NCBI GenBank assembly: GCA_031550085.1
Contig: JAVBOY010000027.1
Location: 1 to 58,349 of the forward strand
Reading direction: 5' to 3'
DNA: 58,349 bases
DNA from: UBA4417 sp031550085
GTDB lineage: Bacteria > Bacteroidota > Bacteroidia > Bacteroidales > UBA4417
Shown here: positions 8,568 to 17,400 of the stretch, piece by piece
Position numbering within the stretch: the stretch's first letter is position 1
Layout of the letters: each line of letters opens with the position of its first letter
Position numbers and translations under genes: made by a program
Notes under the pieces: generated by a model
Told to the model about the DNA's origin: nothing
The model's input: only the letters and a program-made list of their open reading frames with translations
Database searches by the model: none

Positions 8568-9481
8568 TTTTTTGGTTTTTCAGCGGATGTATTCGGCCCG
8601 GGTTCCGCATTTTGAACACTGTTATGCATGGTTGTTTCCAACCAGGGGACAAAGTTTTCATACCAATAGGGCGCTTCGCCATGCCCGCGTTTGGGATTGA
8701 TCCCGAAACCGTGCCCAACCTCATCGTACAGTTTGTAATAATGGGGCACGCCTTTGTCCTTTAATGCAATATTGTATTCGGCGGCATTGCGGTAATCCAC
8801 GGTTTTGTCTCCTTTGCACTGGATCAGGAACACCGGCGGCATATCGGCCCGGACGTTTTGCTCCAACGAAAGTTCTTCTTTCAGGGCAGGGTCATAATTC
8901 GGCGGAAGCAAATTCCGGCGCGACTTCTTGTGTGCAATGCTATCGGTCATCGACACGACGGGATATATCATGGCTACAAAGGCCGGTTTTAACGATACTT
9001 CCGGTGTAATGCCCAAATTTTCCATGAAGTTGGTATCGAAATAGGTGGCTGCCGTTCCGACCAAATGACCTCCCGCCGAAAAGCCCATCACTCCGACTTT
9101 CGCCGGATCGATCCCGTATTCTTCGCTGTTTTCTTTGACCAGTTGCAGGCTTCGCTGCAAGTCCTGGATCATTGCCGGGTAATGATTGCCGTACATACCG
9201 GTCCGGTACCGAAGGACGAAGGCGGTGATTCCTTCCTGGTTCAGCCATCGGGCGACTTTGTATCCTTCATTTGACAAATCCAGATAACGGTAACTTCCTC
9301 CGGGGCAAATAATGACAGAAGTTCCCGTTTTATTTTCCGTGGCTTTGAAAACGGTCAGTTCCGGGCGTTTCATTTTTGAGGAAACTTCATATTGATCCCA
9401 AATTTTAATTGTCTGCGCTTGAATTGAAAAAACAGCTTGTAGCAAGACAACCAACAAAAAAAAGAGTTTGCGCTTAATCAC
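8564..9481 (-). CDS. Secreted alpha/beta-hydrolase (acetyl-xylan-esterase-like)
   Basis: The predicted 305-residue serine esterase has an N-terminal signal peptide (KRKLFFLLVVLL, cut after an AQA-like site). The catalytic set is visible: nucleophile elbow GFSAGGH, acid in KGDKTVDY and histidine in VGHGFG; CPGGSYRYL supplies the oxyanion region. No ATG is available at the N-terminus; GTG at 9481 gives a good signal peptide, and TTG at 9490 is the alternative. The stop overlaps the ligase start by 4 bases, so it is translated with the pigment genes. A periplasmic esterase could trim or transfer the ester-linked polyene, but carbohydrate de-esterification is equally possible from sequence. Confidence 0.8.
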   Translation of the reverse strand: MIKRKLFFLLVVLLQAVFSIQAQTIKIWDQYEVSSKMKRPELTVFKATENKTGTSVIICPGGSYRYLDLSNEGYKVARWLNQEGITAFVLRYRTGMYGNHYPAMIQDLQRSLQLVKENSEEYGIDPAKVGVMGFSAGGHLVGTAATYFDTNFMENLGITPEVSLKPAFVAMIYPVVSMTDSIAHKKSRRNLLPPNYDPALKEELSLEQNVRADMPPVFLIQCKGDKTVDYRNAAEYNIALKDKGVPHYYKLYDEVGHGFGINPKRGHGEAPYWYENFVPWLETTMHNSVQNAEPGPNTSAEKPKK

Positions 9482-9501
9482 TAATAACAATCGTTTAAAT
9501 C

Positions 9502-9870
9502 TTACAACAAGGCTTTTATTTCATCCGGGGAAAGCTGGCGGTAAGAAGGCCGGCCGGTTTTCCCATTTACTTCTTCAAAACGAACTTCAAAGTATTTTTC
9601 ATCATAAAAAGAGAGCTTCGAATGGGTATCGGGATTGCACTCCAAATACGTCACGTTTTCGGGTTCAAAGTTTTTGCGTTCGCAGATTTGCCTGAACAGG
9701 CTGGCTGCCGCAGCCGTTACCGAAGTGCCGGGATTATCCTGATACAACTCGGTTACAATAATGACTTTCCGCTCTCCTTTGTCGATAATTTTCAATCCAC
9801 ATTGCGAGGGCTGGCCCCATTGCCCTGCAAAATCAAATAGTTCGTCGTAATATTTTTCTGAAACTTTCAT
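9502..9870 (-). CDS. Unrecognised 122-residue protein in the aryl polyene cluster
   Basis: I do not recognise this protein. It is a soluble, acidic, mixed alpha/beta sequence with no signal peptide or membrane segment. Visible blocks are FDFAGQWGQPSQCGLKI, a run of hydrophobic beta-like residues (KVIIVTELY), TSVTAAAASLFRQICERKNF and the end GRPSYRQLSPDEIKALL. It lies 17 bases after the radical SAM gene and 20 bases before the esterase start, on the same strand, so it is almost surely co-transcribed. It may be a small accessory or binding protein for one of those enzymes. Confidence 0.75.
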   Translation of the reverse strand: MKVSEKYYDELFDFAGQWGQPSQCGLKIIDKGERKVIIVTELYQDNPGTSVTAAAASLFRQICERKNFEPENVTYLECNPDTHSKLSFYDEKYFEVRFEEVNGKTGRPSYRQLSPDEIKALL

Positions 9871-9887
9871 AAAACTCCAAATGCCAA

Positions 9888-11165
9888 TTATTTCCCAATG
9901 CTACGCACAATGTCCTTTCCAAACGATTTATTCGCCAATTTCCGGTCGCGCGGGCGGTAGGTTCCGTCCTCCATTTCACGCATGACTACATTGGTAAACA
10001 GCCGCATCATTTTCGATTCCTGGCTTTCGTCTCCATAAAAGGATTTCCAGGCACCATCATACAATTCCTGCAATTTCTCCGCCGGCATTTGCTTGGGATA
10101 AAATACGACTTGTCCGGCATTGTAATGGTTCCAATCGAAGTCAAAGATACGGTTTTGACGGAGTAAATCATCATATCCCTTCGTATGCGGGAACGGAGTC
10201 ATGACGGTAAATTCGGCCAAGTCCAAATCGATTTCCAGCAAGAAATCGACCAGGCGTTTGATGTCGTCTTCGGATTGATTATCCAATCCGAGCAAAATGG
10301 TTCCTTCCACGCCGATTCCATAGTCGTGGTAGCGTTTGATACGTTCGCGGATATAATCGGAAGTGTCGTAAACGGCTTGATAAACGTACCAGGCGCCGGC
10401 TTGCGCAGCCAAATCGAGAATTTTCGGGTCATCTTCAATGGTATGGCTGATCCATTTCTTTTTGAAAGGAATCATTTCCTTAAATAATTCCAGCTCCCAT
10501 TCTTTATTTTGCGCCAGGGAATTGTCGACAATAAACAGGCGATTGTTTTCGATGGTAGCCAGTTCTTCGACGACTTTGTCCATCGGGCGCGGGCGAAACA
10601 TGCGACCGCCCAAATAGGAAACGGCACAGGGATAGCAACTGAAACGGCACCCGCGCGAGGCATGGAACAAGTCGACCATTTGCACGCCTTTGTGGTTGTA
10701 GAGTTCGCGTTTATACAAATCGCGGCGGGCCGGCCCCACCTGCTCAATGGCCGGATGGTTGCCCATATAATTGTAAACTTTTTTGAGTTTGTTGTTTTTA
10801 AAATCGGCGATGACTTCTTCCATCCGGCTTTCGGCTTCGCCCAAAAAAACGGAATCGGCATGCTCCATGGTTTCTTCGGCATGCAGCATGGTCGAAATGC
10901 CGCCAAAGATTACCTTTTTTCCGTTTTTACGAAATGTATCGGCAATTTCCCATCCGCGTTTCACCTGAGTGCTCAGCATCATGGAAACGGCGACCAGGTC
11001 GCAATCGTCTTCAAAATTTATGGATTCTACATTTTCATCCGTAAAAACAACGTCTATATCCGGAGGTAATGCGGCTGCAAAAGCAACCGGCCCGTGGGGT
11101 GGCAAATTAAAAGTGGTTTGTCCGCGCAACTTTTCCCATTTGGGGTAAATCAGTTTCAGCTTCAT
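9888..11165 (-). CDS. B12-binding-type radical SAM enzyme (first copy)
   Basis: The protein (425 aa) has an N-terminal Rossmann-like cobalamin-binding-type domain (about 1-145; GGISTMLHAEE and FLGEAESRMEE are typical of this group) and a radical SAM core starting with CRFSCYPC near residue 175, the CxxxCxxC cluster motif. The family performs methylations, ring contractions and other radical reactions on unactivated carbons; BchE and HpnJ are relatives. The base-off His motif DxHxxG is not obvious, so cobalamin binding is inferred. The ATG at 11165 is preferred over TTG at 11171. It overlaps the FAD oxidoreductase gene upstream by about 59 bases. Confidence 0.82.
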   Translation of the reverse strand: MKLKLIYPKWEKLRGQTTFNLPPHGPVAFAAALPPDIDVVFTDENVESINFEDDCDLVAVSMMLSTQVKRGWEIADTFRKNGKKVIFGGISTMLHAEETMEHADSVFLGEAESRMEEVIADFKNNKLKKVYNYMGNHPAIEQVGPARRDLYKRELYNHKGVQMVDLFHASRGCRFSCYPCAVSYLGGRMFRPRPMDKVVEELATIENNRLFIVDNSLAQNKEWELELFKEMIPFKKKWISHTIEDDPKILDLAAQAGAWYVYQAVYDTSDYIRERIKRYHDYGIGVEGTILLGLDNQSEDDIKRLVDFLLEIDLDLAEFTVMTPFPHTKGYDDLLRQNRIFDFDWNHYNAGQVVFYPKQMPAEKLQELYDGAWKSFYGDESQESKMMRLFTNVVMREMEDGTYRPRDRKLANKSFGKDIVRSIGK

Positions 11166-12687
11166 AGTCAATTTCTTCCCGTTTCGATTCGTATTGATTG
11201 ATTTTATTCAAAAGTTTTTCCATCCCGATCAATTCTCCACAAGTGGATATGGCGGTCAAGGGGACTCCCAAAATTCCATGCAAATTTATATTTTGTCCGG
11301 TAAGTAACAAATTATTTACTTTGGTCCGTATGGCAATGTTTGTAGCAGCCATGTTCCGGCAATCCTGTATGGTTCCGTAAATAGCTCCTTCTTTGGCTCC
11401 GTAATAATCGCGAATGGTCAACGGCGTAGCGCTGAACGTCTTATCGATTTTCTCGCGGAAGCCTTCGTATTTTTTTTCGAGCCAATCCAGTATCCGTTCT
11501 TCACATTCTTTTTTAAACGCAATATAGTCTTCGCCGCGCCTGCCGATGGTGGTATGTTCCCATTTTTTCACGGTATCAAACCGCATGATGGTGTTTACAA
11601 TCATTTTTTCGGCAAATGCATCGTTTTCCGTCACCGGCGGTGTGATGTACATGATTCCGCAGGGCCAGTTTCCTTCGTCGTAATTCCCGATCTCCCATGT
11701 TTTACTGTAATCGGGCAACGAATACGTGGTGTAATTGAGGTAGGGAAACTGATTGGGTTTAAACTTGATGAAAAGCAAAAACGTGGAATAAGAATTGGGA
11801 ATGCTGTCGATGCGGTGGTAGTAGGATTTTTGAATTTTGGAAACATCCATCAACCGGAACATGGTGGAGGTATGAATGGCCGATATGTACCAGTCGGCAG
11901 TGTATTCCCGCCCGTTTTCGGTAACTACTTTCCGGATTTGTTTGTCCTGAACATCGATCCATGTGACGCCGTTGCCCGTGATAATTTCCCCGTAGTTTTG
12001 TAGGATCGCTTCCGCCATGGCATCAGCCAATTGCTGGCTTCCGCCCACAAAACGGCTGGCTCCTTCAATGTAAAACTTGGTGATGAGGGCGCCAATGTAA
12101 GCGGGGGTGCAATCTTTTTGTCCACCGTACAAGCCGTTGTTCCACGCCAACAGGGCTTGCAGTTTTTCGTTTTGCGTAAATGAGGCAATGAACTCGTTTA
12201 CACTTACCGATACCATTTCGAGTTTGGTGTGTACGCCTTGTGAAGGTATTTTCAGGTTGAACAATTCAATGGAATCGGCTATTTCGTAAATTTTTTCGAC
12301 GTAGCGGGAAATATTTTCCCGTTCTTCGGGGAAATAGCCGCTCAGAGTCCGGACAAAATTATCTCGCCCAATGGCTAATTTGTAGGTTCGGTTATCGCTG
12401 ACAATGTGAAAGTGGTCGAATCCGCAGGTGTCGGCTGATTTTATCCGCAGCTTATCCATGATTCCCAGGTAGGAGAAAAAACGCCTTAAAACGCCTGTGT
12501 CTTCAAAACCGCTGATGACATGCATTCCGGTTTCAAATTCGACGCCATGGCGTTTAAAGGTGTGCAAACCGCCGCCGATTGTGGTGTGTTTTTCAAGAAT
12601 GCGTACTTGATAGCCTTCCTTTGCCAGTATTGCTCCACAAACCAATCCGCCGATTCCCCCGCCTATGATTAAAACACGTTCTTTCAT
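11107..12687 (-). CDS. CrtI/phytoene-desaturase-like FAD oxidoreductase (copy 1)
   Basis: The protein (526 aa) has the dinucleotide-binding motif GGGIGGLVCG right after the start, followed by an acidic strand end (ILEKH), and the C-terminal FAD-contact region TGQNINLHGILGVPLTA. This is the layout of carotenoid desaturases, carotenoid isomerases and retinol saturases. The start ATG at 12687 is chosen because the Rossmann fold begins there; the longer frame to 12732 adds unconserved residues. A weak -7 box lies about 43 bases upstream. It is a paralogue of the gene at 12899-14398: both have SPLT-DY-G-KEG near residue 430. It might desaturate, saturate or isomerise the polyene; that is inference. 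Confidence 0.85.
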   Translation of the reverse strand: MKERVLIIGGGIGGLVCGAILAKEGYQVRILEKHTTIGGGLHTFKRHGVEFETGMHVISGFEDTGVLRRFFSYLGIMDKLRIKSADTCGFDHFHIVSDNRTYKLAIGRDNFVRTLSGYFPEERENISRYVEKIYEIADSIELFNLKIPSQGVHTKLEMVSVSVNEFIASFTQNEKLQALLAWNNGLYGGQKDCTPAYIGALITKFYIEGASRFVGGSQQLADAMAEAILQNYGEIITGNGVTWIDVQDKQIRKVVTENGREYTADWYISAIHTSTMFRLMDVSKIQKSYYHRIDSIPNSYSTFLLFIKFKPNQFPYLNYTTYSLPDYSKTWEIGNYDEGNWPCGIMYITPPVTENDAFAEKMIVNTIMRFDTVKKWEHTTIGRRGEDYIAFKKECEERILDWLEKKYEGFREKIDKTFSATPLTIRDYYGAKEGAIYGTIQDCRNMAATNIAIRTKVNNLLLTGQNINLHGILGVPLTAISTCGELIGMEKLLNKINQYESKREEIDYEAETDLPQMGKVARTNHF

Positions 12688-12729
12688 TTCACTGTTTGTC
12701 AAACGCTTATACTGCATTTGTCGAATAGA

Positions 12730-12737
12730 CAAAAATA
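12730..12737 (-). promoter_or_regulatory. Possible internal -7 box upstream of FAD oxidoreductase copy 1
   Basis: The minus strand reads TATTTTTG, fitting TAnnTTTG, in the 211-base gap between the two FAD oxidoreductase genes. No TTG is seen at the -33 distance, so it is weak. It could give a secondary transcript of the last six genes of the cluster. Confidence 0.3.
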
Positions 12738-12898
12738 CGCATTTTTATTTTATATAGCTATGGATATTGTTTTCCTACGGAAAATCTTGTAAATTACGGG
12801 TCCCAGACATCAATACAAATCTGAAAAATATCTGTTTTTGCCCCTAGAGCACGAACTTATGACAATCCGGCATTTTTCGAATCATCTTTATTCCTCTA

Positions 12899-14398
12899 TC
12901 AACGGCTTTCCATAATTTGTTTTACCAAAAACTCCCGCCCCAGAAAATCGGAACAGGTGACAATGGCCCCGATAATGACGCCCATAATGCCGTGTGCATT
13001 GGTGTTTTGTCCGGTCATAAACAGGTTGGGGATTTTGGTGCGGTGCGAAATACGCGAACTGACCGACACATTGGTATCGCGCAATACGCCGTACATGGAG
13101 CCTTCCTTTGTCCCGGTATAATCCAGGTACGTGAGGGGCGACGAGGTGTAATAGGATTCCACATTCGCCAGGGTGCCTGGAAATTCTTTTTCCAGCAAGG
13201 CCAGCAAAGCCTCGGCTTTTCGTTGTTTAAAAGTTTCATACTCTTCGCCCCGCTTGCCCCGGCTGGTTCCCATCCACGGTTTCATTTCATCGAAACGCAT
13301 GTACGAAATGATTTCAGCAGCAGTGGCATAGTCCGGCGATTCGGAAGGGCATAAATGGACATACAGGAAACTCCGGGGCCAATCTTGCTCGGTGTAGTTT
13401 TCGCTTCCCCAAACATTTTTCCCTTTGTAATAAAAATAATTGCTGTTCAGGTAAGGAACGGCATGGTCTTTAAACCGTAAGTATACGGTAAAATTGGAAA
13501 CGGTATGTTCCATGCCGGAAATCCGCTCGCGGTAAATCGTCCGGATCAAAGGCGAATCCACCATGTTGATGGTGAGTTCGGGATGGGCATTGGAAATAAT
13601 GTAACCGGCTTCAATCGTATTGCCGTTACTCAAGGTTACGCTGACGGCTTTTGTTTTGTCGCAGTTTATTTTGACGACCTGACTGGATGTGAAGATTTCG
13701 CCGCCAAACGATTGGACGGACCGAACCAAAGAAGCGGCTACCTGGTCGCTCCCTCCCACGATGCGGTAAGCGCCGTTGATATAAAAGTTGTTGATAAAGG
13801 CGTGAATGTAAAGCGGTGTTTTGTCTTTCACACCGGCATACAAAGGCAGATTTCCGGCCAATACGTTTTGAAGCCGCTCATCGGACGTGATACCGGCAAT
13901 AAAATCGTTAACGCTCTTTTTCACATGGTCGGAAGCCAGCATATCAATCCGCTCGGAATGGGCAAGCGAGAAAAAGGAAGAACTTTCGGCAATATTTTTC
14001 AATTCTTCGGTATAGCGTTCCAGGTTTTTGCGTTCTGCAGGGAATTGTTTCGCCAGGGTATCTACAAAATTCTCATAACCGGAAGCAAATTTATAATGCT
14101 CGCCTCCAATGGACAGGATATCGAAACCATGGAGATCAAGAGATGAAATTTTTATTCCGGGTAATAAGGAAAGGTATTTAAAAAACTGGTTCAGCATTTG
14201 GCCTTCCTGCATGCTGCCGATATAGTGCATGCCGGTTTCGAACTTCACCCCTTTGCGTGTAAAGGTTTGCAAACATCCACCCAATTGGGCGGCTTGTTCG
14301 AATACGGCCACTTTGTATCCGTTTTTGGATAAAATATAGGCACTGGTCAATCCGCCCAATCCACTACCAATAATCGCAATATCGTATTTTGATTTCAT
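12899..14398 (-). CDS. CrtI/phytoene-desaturase-like FAD oxidoreductase (copy 2)
   Basis: The protein (499 aa) has the same architecture as copy 1: GSGLGGLTSAY at residues 11-21, VAVFEQAAQLGG, and the C-terminal TGQNTNAHGIMGVIIGA. SSPLTYLDYTGTKEG parallels SATPLTIRDYYGAKEG in copy 1, so the two arose by duplication or were recruited together. Related NAD(P)/FAD oxidoreductases act on isoprenoid polyenes such as carotenoids. No carotenoid genes (crtB, crtE) occur in the window, so the substrate here is more likely the aryl polyene chain or its lipid partner. It is separated from the MMPL gene upstream by 94 bases that contain a hairpin. Confidence 0.85.
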   Translation of the reverse strand: MKSKYDIAIIGSGLGGLTSAYILSKNGYKVAVFEQAAQLGGCLQTFTRKGVKFETGMHYIGSMQEGQMLNQFFKYLSLLPGIKISSLDLHGFDILSIGGEHYKFASGYENFVDTLAKQFPAERKNLERYTEELKNIAESSSFFSLAHSERIDMLASDHVKKSVNDFIAGITSDERLQNVLAGNLPLYAGVKDKTPLYIHAFINNFYINGAYRIVGGSDQVAASLVRSVQSFGGEIFTSSQVVKINCDKTKAVSVTLSNGNTIEAGYIISNAHPELTINMVDSPLIRTIYRERISGMEHTVSNFTVYLRFKDHAVPYLNSNYFYYKGKNVWGSENYTEQDWPRSFLYVHLCPSESPDYATAAEIISYMRFDEMKPWMGTSRGKRGEEYETFKQRKAEALLALLEKEFPGTLANVESYYTSSPLTYLDYTGTKEGSMYGVLRDTNVSVSSRISHRTKIPNLFMTGQNTNAHGIMGVIIGAIVTCSDFLGREFLVKQIMESR

Positions 14399-14421
14399 CC
14401 TTCCGGTTTTATTTTGTTATC

Positions 14422-14449
14422 AAAACAGGTAAACGCGCTGCCCTGTTTT
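14422..14449 (-). terminator. Hairpin between the MMPL and FAD oxidoreductase genes
   Basis: AAAACAGG at 14422-14429 pairs with CCTGTTTT at 14442-14449. The stem is 8 bp with a 12-base loop, followed on the minus strand by no long T run. It may act as a partial terminator or RNA-processing site within the operon. Confidence 0.35.
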
Positions 14450-14492
14450 TTCGATACGGTTGTCTGTTTGTTTTTGTCAATATAACAATTTA

Positions 14493-17400
14493 TCAATCAA
14501 CAATATAAACATCCAACCCCAAATTCCCCCACTTTTCTTTTTGTTCTTCGGACGGATGCAGCAAAACAATGATATCCAAAGCCCCAAGGTCGTTTTTATC
14601 TATCTCCGCAACGTATTGTAAATTCCTGCCGACCGAAATGCAATTGTCCGCCAGTTCCAACTTATCAGAATCGTTTTCAATAGCAACAATACTTTTTTGC
14701 TTGTACACCAACGAAACCAGCAAGGGCAATTCGCCATATCCGCTATTCAGAACCAAAATCCGGTTGCTGCCGGATAAGCGCTCCACGATTTCCCGGTAAT
14801 TGCCGTGCTTTTTCAGATTAGCCCGTACCGCCCGTTCTATTGAAGGGCCTTTGTAAATGTAATTGTGCAAAACCAAATCGCTGTAATAATCGGCGGTTTC
14901 TATCCGGGCGGCAAGTCCGGCATATTTTTCCGAATAAAATCTCCGCATGTTTTTGGCTTGTTCAGCATACGTACTGCCCAAGGCAAGCGGTTTCACGCGA
15001 TCCATCACCTGAATGTGGATTTGGCCGCGGCGCAACATCAGTTCTTTTTTGGGAAGCAGGTGCCCTACCCCATGAATCATGACCGGGAGCAAATCCACTT
15101 GCAATTGTTCGGCCAAATAGAACGCTCCTCGGTGAAACCGGAGCAGCGAACAATCTTCCGAACGGGTTCCTTCAGGAAAAACGACAATGGAATATCCTTT
15201 TTCAACAACGGCCAGTAGTTGATCCAAAGCCTTTTCCACGCCATCCGATACGGGATAAAAATCGGCATACTTGATCAAACGTCCGTAAAACGGCGAATTC
15301 CAAACCCAATCGTTTGTCAGGATGATGAGTTTGGGCGTCAACATCATCACACACATCAGGTCGATGTGGGATTGGTGGTTGCAAATGATGACGGCCGGCT
15401 TTTCGAATGTTTCGCCCGCGAGGTTGTCGTAGGTAGTTTTTACCCGTGGAATGCGCCGGACGACAAAGTTTGCAAACCAATGAATCAGGCGGTGGTAACG
15501 GAGTTTGTTCCGGTCGCTTTTTTTCCCAAGCGTCAGCAGGAAAAATCCGGACAGGGTGATAACCAGGCTTCCGATCAGAAATACCGTAAAAGAATAAACG
15601 GTGGCGAAAAAGTTAACCAAGGTGATGGGCATCAGCCTTCGCTCGCCTTTTTTCCGGGTCAGCCAATTGAAAACCAAAGGAGGGAATAAAAATGTCATCA
15701 ATACCACCGAGCCCATGCCGATGATGGTGACTTCCGCCAACAAACGCAAAGCGGGGTGTTTGGCAACAATCAGCGAACCGATCCCAATAAACATAATGAG
15801 GGCGGAAAGAACAATGCTGTTTTTGTACGAATCCAACATTTTTCGCCTGTAGGAATATTCGTACATCAGTCCTTCCGTCATAAAAATCGTATAGTCATCG
15901 CCTTGCCCGAAAATAAGCGTTGCCAGGATGATGTTTACAATGTTGAAGCGGATATCGAAAAGGTTCATAATTCCCAAAATCCAAAACCAACCGATCGTCA
16001 GGGGTAAAAAAGCCAGCAGACTCAGTTCGATCCGTCCAAGCGTAAAGACGAGAAATATAAAAACCAGAAAACCGCAGATAAAAAGTACTTTGTTGAAATC
16101 GCCCGAGAGCGAATTGATTAAGGTGCGCCCGATGGTTCCGGCATCGAAAACAAAAGATTGGTCATTGATTCTGCCCAGGTTTTCTTCCAGTTGGTCCAGA
16201 TCTTTTTCCGGGGTATGCAAGATATTCACCACCATGCAACGTTCCTGGTTGTTGACGATGAAATTGTCGGTAAAAGTCCGGCTCACAGGTTCAAAGAAAC
16301 CCGTTTCCTGCACGGCATATTTTTTCGCAGTAATTTCCTTGAAGCGGTCAAAGGCGTCGGCCTTAAATCCCTTTTCGACTCCGGTTTTTTCGATTTCGGC
16401 CAATTGGGCTTGGTGTTCCTCTAGAAAACGGTTCCAGCGGTTAATTCGCTGCTGCTGCTTTTTTTTCGAAGGCAAAAAAGTTCCGATCCCGCTGATTTTG
16501 GAAAGAACGTTGGTTTTCAGCAGGCTATCCAAACCGGGCTTGGAAGCTTCGTGTGCCACCAGGGCATCTTCCAATGTCTTGCCTTCCGAAACATAATAAA
16601 CGGTTTGTTGTCCGTGTTCCAACTTACTCAAAAACTTTTTAAAATCGGCGCGTTGTTCCTGGGTCATGTAGTTTATTTCCTGCATGTTGGTTTCAAAACG
16701 GGTATTGAAACTCAAAAAGAAAAAAACAACCGACAGCAAAACCGAACCGATTACGATCCATTTGTTTTTTTCGGGCGAAAACAACAACCATTTGCCCAGC
16801 GCATGCTTTTCTTCGGCATGCGGGTGATTTTTGACCCGTTTTTTTAATAAATGGGGCAGGAAAACCAATACGAAACTGATGGTTCCGACGAGCAGCAGGG
16901 AAGCAAAAAGGCCCAAGTCGTGCATGGCGTCGGAACTGATAAAGATCAAACTGAGGAAAGCGCCGACGGTGGTAATATTCCCGATGGTGAGGGGCGACAC
17001 AATGTCTTTGATGACATTGGGAATCCGAGATTCATGCTTGTGATGCAGCATGAAATGCAAGGGATAATTCACGGCAATCCCGACAATAATCGAACTGATC
17101 CCGACCGCAATCAGCGATACTTCATTCCGCAGGACGGATAGAAGCCCCATGGCAAAAATCCAACCGAACAGAAGCGAAAACACCATCAGCACCAAGCTTT
17201 TCGCATTGCGGAAGGTGTAAATCAAAATGCTGAAAATTAAAACCACCGACAGGATGATCGAAAGAAAACTGTCTTGTTTGATCCGGTTGGCGTTGGTGAC
17301 GGCAATATCAACCGAGCCGAAGTAATGCAGTTTGATTTGGTTATCGAAATGGGATTCCGTTTTGCGAATGCTGACATTCAGCATTTCTAGGAGTTCTCCA

